DNA from: Curvularia sp. ZM96
Taxonomy: Eukaryota > Ascomycota > Dothideomycetes > Pleosporales > Pleosporaceae
DNA: 64,000 nucleotides
NCBI GenBank assembly: GCA_022457065.1
Contig: JAJGBQ010000001.1
Span: 7,688,001-7,752,000, forward strand
Direction of reading: 5' to 3'
The notes under the pieces were generated by a model, which was given only the letters and a program-made list of their open reading frames with translations, was not told the origin of the DNA and made no database searches. The position numbers were made by a program, and so were the translations under genes. Positions 11,278 to 23,600 of the stretch are shown in pieces (position 1 is the first letter of the stretch; every line of letters begins with the position of its first letter).

Positions 11278-12219
11278 GCCCAACGCGCTCGTTGGGTGGG
11301 GCACCGACATCATCAGCCAGAGACGAAGAAAGACTGCGATGGAACATCTGGCTTGACGAGGGTACAACTACTACGCATACTCGCTGCAACGCGTCCTGCC
11401 ACCAGACAGTTCTTGGCAGATATGGCGTCCATGTCGGTTAAAAGTGGAACAGAAGCAAGGCTGCACTATAGTGTTGCCCAGATGCACCGAATAACCCACC
11501 GAACTACGAGCAGGGATACTGGGGTCGATCATCTGGTCAATATCCAGGTCGCTAGTCTGTGAAGGACGTTTTGGTGTTCAGGGCGTCGAGTTGTAACGAG
11601 GAGACTACTGTTGAAGGGAGCCAGCCAGAACGGATAGGGCGTCCCATTCAAGGCATCCAATAGCGGTTTGAATTCTATTCTGAAGCTGCGCGTTTGTGTA
11701 TGTTCTAGGACAGAGCTTTAGAATGTGACACGATGACTCTTTACGTGTGATTTGCGTCATGCATTATGGTAGTAGTAACAGAGGGTGCAACGCCTATGGT
11801 GGTGTAGACAAGTTAACGAGAAGAAGGTTCGCAAGCACGATTTTTTTTCCATGTGTACAGGCCATCAACCGCAAAGAAGAAGGGCGCACAAGGTCAGTCA
11901 GGTCAAGAGGACAGATGATGTGAAGTGCAATTAAGACATGTGTCGATCGACGAAGGGTAGTAGCGGGTCCTGGGTCGGTACTCCCGCCAAACTGGGCTCG
12001 TGCGCAACAATTTGTCTTCTGCATCGCCGCGCATGATGCGCTGTCTTTGCTGTTCCATAACCTTACCCGCCCAGTCTTCCCTTTGGTAGTGGTCATATAA
12101 TCTTTCATTGATATACGTAGAACGACTCGTTAACTTTGCGAGGAAAGCTAATGTCATCTGCGGTACAGACCGTAGATTAGAGAGGACGTCAGGCCCGGGG
12201 AAGCGCATGCAAGCAAGCG
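11278..12219. other. Intergenic region
   Basis: About 0.94 kb between two plus-strand genes: presumably the 3' UTR of the zinc-finger gene and the promoter of the next gene. Short open frames are present but none shows a domain, a codon pattern or splice support. No repeat or RNA gene was recognised. Confidence 0.55.
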
Positions 12220-13641
12220 ATGTCCTTCCGCCGAGCGCACAGCAACTATGTCAATCTGGGGCGACTATACAGCATCCCGCCGTGGGGCACTATGCCACTA
12301 CATGGAATGGGTAGGCCACTGAGGAACCCTGTGAACCTGGGAAATCTGTACTCGAGCAGCCAAACCAAGAACCCTCCTGGATGGGCTTATTTCGAGGATG
12401 GCTCCGTTCTTATACTGCCCTTTGGGTGGTGCTCTCACGATGTTTTCGAGGCACGCATGAAAATTATCGCGCATTTTGTAGGATACCCTACACCAAAGAT
12501 GCAGCAGATACGCGCCACGAGAACACCCATGAAACGTTTCATTATTATCGAGTAAGTCGGGTTGCCCTTTCGCCATGTGTACGGATGCGCTAACTTGCAC
12601 ATCAGCAAAAACGGCAATGATGTACCCGAGAACATGCTACGGATCCTTGCCCGCAATGCTCAAGATGGGCAAAGAGTGTCTGTCGTTGATCCGCCGTTTG
12701 AAGATGTCGAGCTGAGTCTCGACCCCACCGGAACCCGCCCAGTCGGCGCTCGCTTCAGTGACGCTCCTCAGCTGAGGTACGATAGCAGGCTACGAAACAG
12801 TCAAGCCTTGGAGACTTTTCGGGGCACGCTGATGGACGGTGTTTTGCAACCCAATGTCCGCCTGGGAAACGGCCTACGTCTATCGAGTAAACCTGAGATA
12901 TTGAAACCGCAACTAATAGCAAAGAGACGGGCACGGAACGATGAAGCCGACAAGCGCAAAGAAAGTGCGCATTTGATCCCAAAAGCACCAGGGAAGCCAT
13001 CGCGAGAATTGAATATATCGTCTTTGAGAAACCGTACACAGCCTGTGCACCCGGATAAATCACCATCTTCGCCACGAAAGAGTCAGCGAGATCTTGACCT
13101 TGAGCGGCGAGAGTCTCATGTAGCTCGAAGAGAACGAGAGCTCGTACAACTCCAGCAACAACTCCTCCGAACAATGCGTGCCCAAAACACACAACCATAT
13201 CAAGGTAAAAGCAGTCGTGTTCAGCGGCAGCAAACACACGAACTCCCTGCAGTGGACGCCAAAACCGAACCTGATCCCAAAATTGCAGATATTGAGGCAC
13301 GAGAACGAGCACTGGAGCAGAAGGAAGAGCTCTTGCGATATAAACGCAAGATCTGGCTTCTGGAACAGAAACTTGCAAAGGCTACCGCACGTTCTCTGCC
13401 TAAGGGTAAATTTTCAAAACACGAGACGGGCATGCAAGAGCGCAATGGAAACGTCTATGAAGAGACTGGAGCAGATCATGAAGCCAGACCGGACTCATCC
13501 TACAACAACCCGGATGGCGAGCAGCTCAATGATTACAGCCTTTACAACCCGTCACCACCAAAGGCTCTTGAGAATCTGAGATCTCGCATCCGACTTCCCA
13601 CGAAGAGGATGATGCGTCCAAATCGGAAGCCTGGGTACTAA
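12220..13641 (+). CDS. Hypothetical protein with C-terminal coiled coil
   Basis: Exons 12220..12551 and 12606..13641 (54-base intron, donor GTAAGT, branch GCTAAC, acceptor CAG) encode 455 residues from an ATG (MSFRRAHSNYVNLGRLYSIP). The first 110 residues contain a repeated N-L-G-x-L-Y-S pattern (YVNLGRLYSIPP and PVNLGNLYSSSQ) and a hydrophobic core FEDGSVLILPFGW. The middle is basic and probably disordered. Residues of the second half form charged heptad-like helices (RRESHVARRERELVQLQQQ; IEARERALEQKEELL), suggesting a coiled coil and self-association. I do not recognise the family and assign no function. The splice restores the frame as Asp-Lys-Asn-Gly, which supports the model. Confidence 0.75.
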
Positions 13642-15566
13642 TGAACTGGTACCTGTTGACTTTAAATCTTTACGAGTAGACCGTCGTTTCGACGTCCCTG
13701 AACCTTTTAAAACCTTGTTCGACAAGCAAAGCTACACCAGTTTTGTGGGCGGACTCTCGAAACCCCGAGTCGCACTCCACTCATTACCAACTCACGATTG
13801 AGTTCAATAAAACCACTAAGATTAAGCGGCACCAAGGCTATCGTGTCCTTTTCCGCCCGATCAACGCATAGTGCCATACTACTGTACTATAGACCGACGC
13901 TCAAACATAATAGATAAATATCTTGTGAATGTAACAGGACAGTAAAGAAGCGTTGACTGGTATAACATCACCCCCACTTCATATTCGACATCATGTTCCT
14001 ACGCCCTTGCGGATGGCCGCACCCGAAGACCCTCATATACTTGCCTTTTGGCCGAACAAACCTCTCTTCCGCTTTCATCTTCACCAGTCCATACTCTTCC
14101 TTCTTTCCCACACCTGCTCGTAAATCCCTAAAACCCACCCAAAGCTCGAGAGCACTCTAAGCCCACCGCCAAACCTCGAGACGGAAAACACACGATGTCC
14201 CATTTGGAAAAGAACCCGGACTAGAAAAGAAGGCATCAATGAAACCAGCAAGGCCCCTCCGAGCCTCCAAAAAAAGAGCAAGAAAAGCGATCATCAAACG
14301 GCCTTCACCCTTTACTAATTGCCACTCACCGTTCCCACACATCTAATCTAACATACCGCACACACATCCCTAGATCTCGATCTTTGTCAAACTTAATATC
14401 GAACATCACCAAAGCCTAGAAGCCCGAGAGAGAAGGTGTGTGTGTGTGACTGGCCTCCGTGCGTACACGTCCATAAGAAGAAAAAACGTAGACCAAGAAC
14501 CAAGAAAAAAACACTACAATATCGTACGACGCAAGTCCCCTAGAGCGAGATACAAGGCAAATATCATACATACATATGCGCATATATCTTGTTTCGGCGC
14601 TTCGTCGGGGCGCCACAGGTGTGCTGTTGAGATAGTATTGGCACGAGGTGGATGGAGAAGGGTAGTGGGGATGGTGGTGGTCATAATGGGGGCATGAAGT
14701 GGTACCGATGTAGCGGTCCTGAGATACGACATGTGCGAAGAGAGTTGGATTAGATCGGGGGGCTGTCGCTATGTTGCTCTACTACTGTGAACGGATCCAG
14801 GAGTAGGCACTGACATATGCGATTCAAAGTCCAGCAATGCGAGGGGAACATTTGTGCCCGGATGGATTCTACGACTCGGCTTAGTAAAAGCAGCACGGTC
14901 TAGATCTAGTGGGCAAGTAAGCAATACCAAGCAAAGCAAAGAAGGTTTCATCGTGCGATCGACTCAGCCTCATTTTCTCTAAGTCTTAGCGTTGGCCTTG
15001 TTTGTCCGGGGTGGTGGGGCTCTTCACCTTTTTTTTGTGTGTGGCGGAGGCGGTAGTGGGGAAAAGGGGGAGGGGAAGGAGTTCCGACAGGTCTGAGTCG
15101 TGTAACTGTACATCTTTGACGTTTTTGCGACACTACGGGAATATATGGATGATTTTAGTTAGTTTCTTTCTCAACGCTAAAAGGGAATCATTCTATCGTT
15201 ATCTCGTTGGTTGTTCGGAAGTGCAAGCAAAATGGAAATTTCACGTGCCAGCCGATCGCTTGGCCCTATCTACCCCTCTGTCTTTTTCACATGTGCGCAA
15301 GTACTGGGTGCTGAATATGTCTGAATCTTCCCCTTTGTTTGATTATTTTTCTCTTTCTTTGACATGTATGTTTATTTTACTAGGGGGTATCTCTATGGTA
15401 CATAAGTTTCCTGTCTCTCGATGACAATGCGTTCTGCAATGTCTGGAAAGAGGAAATGGATTAGGAAAAATAATTATGTATGGGTCGCACCAGTGCTTCA
15501 CTTTAGGGGAAGCAGCACATAATGGCTGTTTTCTTGACTGCACAAGACCAACGCTTGAAATCTACC
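13642..15566. other. 1.9-kb intergenic region between convergent genes
   Basis: This lies between the stop of the coiled-coil protein gene (+) and the stop of the GPCR gene (-), so it holds two 3' UTRs. It is rich in short homopolymer runs and has a short (GT)n run at 14436-14448. A 140-codon frame at 15002-15424 begins with TTG and has no recognisable domain. I see no gene here. Confidence 0.55.
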
Positions 15567-16900
15567 TCAACGCAATGGTTGTACATTAGGGTCAAGCCAT
15601 TCTTTCGGTAATGGCGATCCTCCTGGTCTGTGATCATCTGTTGTTTCCACCTGTACACTGGTTTCAGTGACTATATTGATTGCATGCCCTGTCGGCATTG
15701 GCTTGATGATGGAATCTTGGGACCCTGTTCGTGTGTAGTCTTCGTCGTAATCCATGTCTTCATTGTGGGATCGTGTAGCATAGCTACGTACGCCGCGGTG
15801 ATCGACTATGTGCGATAGTTTTTTCCTTCCACCGGTGATTGTGATGGTGCGTGAGGTGGATGTAGGTTCCTTGCCATTCATTGAATGGAGTGTATAGTGT
15901 TCAGTGTCACCTGGACGGGCACCATTGGGATTTGTTCCTGTGGCAGTCCTGTTGTAGTTGCCTGTGCTTAAGTCTCCAGACACCAAGACTCGTCTCGTCA
16001 GAGCATACAGGAGCGCATCAACCCACCCACAGGATGTAAGAAGGCAGCCAGCGATAACAAAAAAGACATCTGGCATGTCATGACCTGTCATGACAACCAT
16101 GCGCCCTATAGCAAGAGGCAGGGTCAAGATGACGTAGACGGTGGGATACAGAACCATGAACTTGGTTGCCCGCGAAAGCTTGCTGGTGTTGTTTGCTACG
16201 ACACTTCGAATGCGGCCTCGTAGATGGAAGAATAAATGCGCATAAATGGCCATAGTACCGAACTCGACGATGAAGATCCAGAGATAGTGCAGCCAGAGGC
16301 GCTCGTCCTGATAGTCGTGTGACACCCAGCACTGTTAGCCGTCAGTCCTGCGTTGCTCAAATCTTTTTTTTTTTTTAAAAAAAAAGATGCCAAACTCACC
16401 CATCCTGCAGCGCGAGAAAAGTATTTCTCTTTATGCATTGCTGGCCCCAGCACTGTGAGAAATAGTGCAAAAAACCAGATGGATAAAATTGCCATTACAA
16501 ACCACTTGTACGGCATCTTATAACCTTTGACCACGCCTAACCAAGTGTGTATAGCGATTGCAAGAACGAAGAAACCGCTAGCGACATCTCCAATCTGGAG
16601 GAACCAAGCCTGGATGAAGCATGCTCCAGTAGGCGCCAGAATTGCATCGATTTTGAGCCAGTGGAAGGATATGGAGAAGGCGACGGATTGTTGGAGATCA
16701 GCCAGTAGCAGGTTGTAGATGAGAATGACATATTGGTTGTAGCCAACGTATTGCTTGTAATGCTTCCGCCAAGATACCATCCGTTGGGTGATGAAAGCAA
16801 GCAACGCGGTCACAGATACCAAGCTCATCGTGGCAAATACGCCGAGAGGAACTAGGCCTGCCCTGTAGACAGGCGTGAGAGGGTCTAATGGCAGGGTCAT
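15567..16900 (-). CDS. Seven-transmembrane GPCR, Git3/cAMP-receptor-like
   Basis: Exons 16900..16400 and 16331..15567 (68-base intron) encode 421 residues. Seven hydrophobic helices are visible: VPLGVFATMSLVSVTALLAF; QYVILIYNLLLADLQQSV; the third around IQAWFLQIGDVASGFFVLAI; WFVMAILSIWFFALFLTVLG; LHYLWIFIVEFGTMAIYAHL; VLYPTVYVILTLPLAIGR; and VIAGCLLTSCGWVDALLYAL. The splice joins AAGW to CWVSHDYQDERLWLHY, restoring the Trp-Cys-Trp motif in the extracellular loop before helix 5. The 150-residue cytosolic tail is Ser/Thr-rich, fitting phosphorylation. Receptors of this class sense carbon sources or amino acids and signal through a G-alpha protein to cAMP; the ligand here is unknown. The ATG at 16900 is the first in frame. 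Confidence 0.85.
16361..16388. repeat. T13/A9 inverted tract inside GPCR intron
   Basis: The sequence ATC, 13 T, 9 A, GAT forms 12-bp inverted arms with a four-base T loop. It lies wholly inside the 68-base intron of the GPCR gene, between the GTGAGT donor and the GCTAAC branch site, so the pre-mRNA could fold into a hairpin there. Homopolymer lengths in an assembly can be inexact. Confidence 0.8.
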
Positions 16901-19900
16901 AGTGTCAGTGTGGCTCCGAAGATTGGTGTGTATATCGCATACCCATACTGTTGTGAGCCGCAAGGGACTCCGTCCCAGCTGTCCGTGGATCGAGAGAAGA
17001 GAACATGTCGGCCATGTTGTAGAATGTTGTGCTCCGAATCCAAACCGAGTGGCTCGAGATGAGGCAGGAAGATACTCGTGCTTTTAGCTCACCAGAACGC
17101 CATGATCGGCAGACAGAAAATCGTCGATTGTTCTAGGGAAGAAGGGGTTTCGTGCGTTGTGTAGATCCAGCGGAGTACTCCAGTGGCCCTTTGCTTGACC
17201 GCGACTGATGGGGAAGGTTTGACAGCAGACGTTGTGCGTCGCTGTGAAGGCGAAGAAGGTGGTTAACACTAGGCAAATTTCCGTCAAAGTTTCCCAGACA
17301 ATGGGGATTACGGGAAATATCAAATATCGCCCAAAAGCTAGTTGGGTGGAGTCGGGCGCCCTGTTATGGAATCGGGTCCTCGGAGACAAGGGGATCAGCC
17401 AACAGACCTGCTGCACCAGGTAAAACGGACATGCAGGCGCACCAGCCCTGGCATGTTTACTGGGTCTGGGGGTGCTTGATGATCGCCGAGACAGCAGGAC
17501 GCTACGCATGCAGGGTTGAGGAGCGTCCGTCGAGTTCGCGTTGGTGCCCCTCGTGTCGTCTGCTTCCCTTCCACTTCTAACGCCCATTGACACCGATAGC
17601 CGAGAGCATGCCTCATTCTGGGTACGAGCAGCCTTCTTTAGAAAGTAGAGAATATGTTGTTTGTGAGCTTTTCTTCCTGTTCAGCAGAATATGTCAGCAG
17701 CACACCACGTTCCCATGTTAGTTCAGCGAGGCTCAGCAGTGACGCAAAAGCAATGTACGCATGTACTAGGCATAACTTGAGGCAAAGAGCAAAGTGTCAA
17801 CATGTCAGAGAGGTGGCGGGACGTTGTTGGTCCTGTCGCCGTCTAGTTGGATGTAGGACGGGATAGGGTATGAACAAGCATGCCACCACGTGGAGCACGG
17901 CCCTGACATGGTTGCAAGTGGCACCTGGGATCTCGTCTGTGCAGACGCCGAAAGCGAGCAAGATTGTCAATGCCACAAAGCCGTGGCATCCGCTTCTCTC
18001 CGTATGGATGTGTATGCCATCATCGTATCTTACCTACAGCAGTTTGTCCTCGAGACGCCCTGTTTGGTTGGTCTTTGATGTCGGTTAGGACTGTGCCGCA
18101 GCTTGTACGGCCCGGTATCCTTCAAATCAATACCGCCACGCGCCGTCTACGGTCAAGGCCGTCTCCGTCTTGCCGCGCTCCGTTTGTGGGGAGGGAGGGC
18201 GTCTGTGGAGGATGCGACACTAGGGGCGAGCAGACAATCGCTAGCAGACTATGCTCTAGCGTCTCCTAGTGCTAAGGGGTTCTTCTGCGCAGATAGGCTG
18301 GCGTCATGCAATGGAAAAACAATTGCCCACAACGCCAATAGTTGCGTGCTTCCAATCGGTGTCGATGCGCAATTTGACAGGGGCGAAGTATCAACTTGAC
18401 TACGCGTATCTGGCCCGTCTTCCTCCTCTTTGCACATGCAAGGTACCAAGATGACAGCTGTCCCCTGAATACCGAGACCGACGACATGGCTCGCCTTAAA
18501 CGACAATAGGTCCGTACAACCGACTTTGCCATGTCAAGAACCGGGTTGCGAGACTCGGGAAGATACGGCCAGGCGCTTGTGGTACGAGCTTGCGTGCAGG
18601 TGCTCTGCGCCAGTCAAACCCCAGCTACACAGTTCAGCCTCATACATACTCTGGATATTCGGCAACTACCTCAGCGATTTGCTCTTAGGGGCCTGTGGAA
18701 AGGTTTTGGAGACATGGTCTTAGTCGCAACGATCAACGGCTGTCGGATAATGGCCACTGGTGTCGGTAGAAGATGCCGAGTGACGGTGTCGTTACGAGTA
18801 ACCCCGACTCCATGGCTAGTATGCAATTGATTGGACTACCAGAACAAGTCTTTCCGTCTGCGACAAGTTTGACCCCACATGACAAGGCAGAGACACGCAA
18901 CCCGAACTGTCATGGTCATATGATCTGCGCATCCTTGCTCCGCATCCGAGCCGTCTAACCTAACCAGTTGCTAGGGGTCGGCCAAGCCGCAGGCTACTGG
19001 TACCTTCTCCGGCTAGGAGTCCAGGTAATGTTGTGCATTATACCTACCCCAGACTTGGCTTCCTCAATCCATGAACCGGGGCTGAGCTTCGTTGCCAGAA
19101 AATTTGCTGGTTATGGCTGTGGCTTGCGCAATGGACCCTTCTCTCGTGTCATTTCCCCGCGGAGGGATCCAGAACACCTGTAGAACCAACACTTAATATC
19201 AGAAGGACCGAGGCCGATGGTCGCAGAAAGGAAAAGCCCCGACGACAGACATCGCGGTGTGCGTACCGTGTTGCTCCTGCAGGCTGACATGGTAAGAACG
19301 CAACAGCGGGATTCAATACGCTCCTGGAACTAGGGCATCGCAGCCCTTACGGCACAGTTGTATATTACCGTCGGCACCTGTAGCGGCTTAAATCGTTTGC
19401 GTCTGGAGACAGAACCGCACTGTCTTTGATATGGGAATGAAATGGTTATTTATACCAGCCCATCATGGAAAGAGTCGAGCGAGGACAACGGAGGCATCAA
19501 CAGCTGTATCTGCTTTGGTCCAACACCAGCCAGTGCCAGCTACATTTGCAACACTGAGCGAACGATACAGGATTAGCCGGTCGGTCAGTCAGCCTTTTTG
19601 GTTTGCCTGTCTTCAACCGCGGAACCGAGGTGCTGCCTCAGAGGTGGCGTACAGACACGAGACGGAAATAAACTATTACCGGAGATTCCATCATCTCGAT
19701 TTCAATACGATGCCAAGCGCCAGATCTCTCTCTCCAAGAGATCCACGAGGCGTACTCGTGCACCCTTGTCTGCATTGACATGGTCTGGTAGATTAGTCTC
19801 TGCCACATAACATGAAGTAGCAAGGCGTCAGACAAGACCCCTTACGCGGCCACGCCACACTCCACTTCGTGTCTCGAGCATAGACAAATCGTTTCGTTGT

Positions 19901-20628
19901 TGGTTAGCAGTCTTGCTAGCACCTGCGGAGGGAGGCCTAAAGCTGGGTTGGATGCCGCGGCTTTCTGTGGTGATGGCCCTCGGAGAGATGCTCGACATTC
20001 AGCAATTTTGCAAGGTTTTAGTCAAGGAATGGCTAGCACCAGGGTTGAAGAAAAAGCACCACCAAAATCACTCAGGTACCCTTGACTTTTCTTATAGACC
20101 GGGTTTCTACTAAATACAATAATCTTTGAAAACAAACCTAGAAATTTCATCTTCATATTCTCGAATAGGATATATCATTCTGAAGAAAAACGATAAGTAA
20201 ACATAACAGGTAATTGTTTAGGTATAGCGTAAGAAATTTCAGAGTCGCGCATAGTTTTTAAGCCTGGTGAGCAGTTGCAACAAACGTCAATCAGTACTAA
20301 AGTATCCCAACCAAACTTGAAGACATGAAAATTGATTCGTTCCTGCTTCGAAGGCTGGCTGGATGTTTGACGTAGGGTGTCGTTATTGACTTGGGGCTGT
20401 TCCCTGCTGGTCATCGCGGCTCCGGCACGGGAGCAGGCAGCGGTTTGTACTAACCGGATGCGGTAGCGTGTTGTTAGAGCGCAACAACATGGCAGCCAAA
20501 CATCTGAACACCGACGACACGCATGAGAGCATGCATACCTGCCGGCGCACACTGTCTTTTTAACAATGTATAATATAAAGCCCCTGTGAAAAGCAGCGCA
20601 CACGAGAACACCACACATCCCCGAAAAT
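16901..20628. other. 3.7-kb divergent intergenic region
   Basis: This is the longest gap in the window, between the GPCR start (-) and the separase start (+), so it should include both promoters. Open frames of 60-190 codons occur on both strands, but they start mostly at non-ATG codons, are rich in Cys, Arg and Ser, and show no domain. No tRNA B-box, transposon ORF or terminal repeat was found by eye. It may hold long 5' UTRs or a non-coding transcript, which sequence alone cannot show. Confidence 0.55.
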
Positions 20629-23600
20629 ATGGCGCCAAACAACGAAGCCCACACGCGTATCAGCAACGTCAAAGCCGACCTCCGATCAATCTCCACGTGC
20701 ACCAACGCCACCGTGAGCGCGCTGCAGGAGATTCTTTCCAAGAAGGACGAAGAGACACCTCAAAAGGAAAATGTCAAAACAAAGGCCCAGGCGACTGCGC
20801 GGAGGAGGGCTGGGACGGCTGCAACAGCGACCGCAGCGGCAGCGGCAGATGCTCAGAAACAAAAGACACATACAATTGCGGCGAGAGAGAAATATATACT
20901 TGCCACTGAAGTCGCCAACAAGACTCTTCAGATTCTGGCCGAGGCGCTGAAGAACCCGCCACCCGCAATCGCTGCCCGACCCCCTTCCAAATCGAGACCA
21001 ACGCCCACCGAAGATGCGCGCAAGCCAGCACGAGCACGGCCTGGCCATACAAAGACGACATCTGTCTCACAAAAGCCTCTGCAAGAGAGATCCGCTTCTC
21101 AAGTTCATAACTCGCCTCAGAAACGTGCCCCGCGTCGCTCATCGTCATACTCGTCATTCCTCTCCCCTGGCCCCGATCCAGGCCTGATCGCTACGGCCGA
21201 GTGCGCAAGGACAGCATTCGCATATCTGGGTACGCAAGAAGCGACAAAGGTTCTGGGAAAAGACTCTCAGGAGCTGCAGTATGAGAATGGCGTGCTCGTG
21301 CTCATCGGGAAGCTTGTCGCACATGGCCTGGATACCATGGCCGTCAAGGAGTTGCGAACCTTGAAAAGGAGACTAGATCGACACATTGGTCGCGACTCGG
21401 GATCAGAGCTGTCAAAGAACGTCTCGCAGAATCCTGGAACTACCGATAAGGAAAGCCTTGCCTCGCTTCTAGACTTCGCAGCCATAGACCCCAACAGCCC
21501 GGTTGTGCCATTGATTGCAAGTTTCCAAACGTACACATTACGCATCATCGCAAAGTTTAAACGGCCTCGAACAATCGAAGACACTTGGGAATTTTTGAAA
21601 CTAACGAACCTTTCGTCACCCGCGAATCTGTTCCTGCACACTGCGAAATCTCCAGCCAGCCAGGCCAAGGCTGCAAGGCAACTCGAATCTTTGGCTCAGA
21701 CCATTCTCTCACTATGTCCGAGTATCTCGAGCACTGAAGATGCGAACACTTTACAGCCCTCTGCAGAAAAGGTACTACTTCTGCAACACTTGGCCTTCAG
21801 CATAAGAAAGCAGTGGTGGGGCCTCGTCGGCCATCAAGGGAACGAGGAACAGGAGCTGTCCGAACCTTTTGCCAAATGCCTAACCGCCTTTGCTCGCAGG
21901 TCGCAGCTCGTTCACAGCAAGAAATACAAGTTGGCAGAGACTTTGTTCACAGACCTGCTAGGATGGTCTGACGGCGCCACTGTGTCCCCGAGTGGCGTGC
22001 CTGCCTCTGCTACTGCAAGCAAAACTCTGTCGTCACTTGCTCAGACTGCAGGCTTGTCCGATCAAGCCCTTCGGTGGCTAGGCTCTTCGAACACTTCTTC
22101 CTCCAAAACCTCTGCCGCGAAGCAAACAGCGAGGAAGATACGGATAGCTACCATTACTCTCGAGTCGTACATAAAAGGCGAGAAGAAAGCTGATCTCAAC
22201 GACGTAATGGCAGACGCCCTCAATGCCTTGGGTGGAAGCCTGGGCGGATCAGCGACAGATCTTGAGTCGCTGTTTGCCGAAGTGAATGCCCTGAGACGGG
22301 CAGCAACCAAATTCCTTGTGGCACGCCTGTCCAAGTCTTCAAGCGGGGCTGAGAAACTGGCTGTAGAACAATACGCTGTACCTATCGTTGCTGGAAGCGT
22401 GCATTTCTTAGCAAGGTTTCTGGGCAGTGCACGCCCAGAGGGAGCCGACACGAAAGCTCAGGGTCAGCACCATGAACGAGTTACTCTTGCTTGGAGGTAT
22501 ATGAAGGGCACCATTGACTCGGTCATGGCGTGCTGCAAACAGACCGTCAGCAATGAAAACGAGTGGAAAGAATTCGACGCACTGCTACAGGAGTGTTCGC
22601 ATGTCCTTCGCCGTTTCGAAGAAGAGGCTGGGGACGGGACTCTTCCGGACGAAGAGACTCAGACCCTGATTAATTCGTACATCGTCAAACTATCAAACGG
22701 TTATTGGGCTCTATACCTTCAGCTACGAAGATCTCGCTATAGTCCCGACACCCTCTTTTTGGCTATGCGGCGCTCCATTGACCTCATAGAATCCAGGGAC
22801 TCATCTGAGCAAGAGAGCGGTCTTCTTCCAACGAAACTTGAGCAATTGGGCGAAGTTTTGGAAGATTTGAAACAAACGGAAAAATCCCGAGACGCCTTCC
22901 GACGATGCATCCGAAGCCACCTTACTGCAACTGCCTTGCAGCAAATTTCTGAAAGTGCCGCACAATCTTCTCTTGGCGCGACCTTCGCTGAGGATGGGCC
23001 ATTCAACGCTATTGCTCGAGTTCTGAAAGCTTATCATCATTCGTTCTTGAAGTTTGGCATTCGGCAGCCAGATGAAATTGCATTCTTTGACGACGACACG
23101 ATCCAACCAGAGGCTAAAGGGGCTATCTTAGAGTTGCAGATGAGCTTCTACCTACGCACGTTATCTAAGAACCGAAAGTGGGACTCGAATCTAGACAAGT
23201 CCCTTGGCAGCCTGATCGAAAGATTGTATGAGTTGTATATACCTGGAATCTACCCCGTTCGACGTTTAAGGTTATCTGTCGCGGTCCTTCAGCTTGCACA
23301 GCACGATGCTCAAATCTCGTCTCATCTAGTACAAATCTCCGGTTCCACCTCGGAAGACAAGATACCAGTAGAGGGTTCTCAGGATGAAGCATTGAAAGCA
23401 TATCGAGCTCACCTGAAAGCGCTGCGCGACCTCAAATCTTCAATGCAACAATCTCCTCTTCCTGTATCGGTTCTTCGAGAATGTTTCGCCACGTGGGAGT
23501 CTCTTGTTCATTCTTCGTCTTCCTGGGAGACATTGAAAGATCAAATTGATGATACTGATGGTTGGCTACAAGATCTTCAAGCCTGCCTGGAATTCCTCAA

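Noticed and set aside
15002..15424. 140-codon plus-strand frame with hydrophobic patches
   Set aside because: Starts with TTG, no homology recognised, and lies in the 3' region between convergent genes.
17084..17593. 169-codon minus-strand frame upstream of the GPCR
   Set aside because: No domain, no plausible signal peptide or splice link to the receptor, and a composition typical of non-coding sequence.
20175..20741. 188-codon minus-strand frame overlapping the separase start
   Set aside because: Cys-rich without a domain, non-ATG start, and antisense to the separase N-terminus. It looks like a shadow frame.
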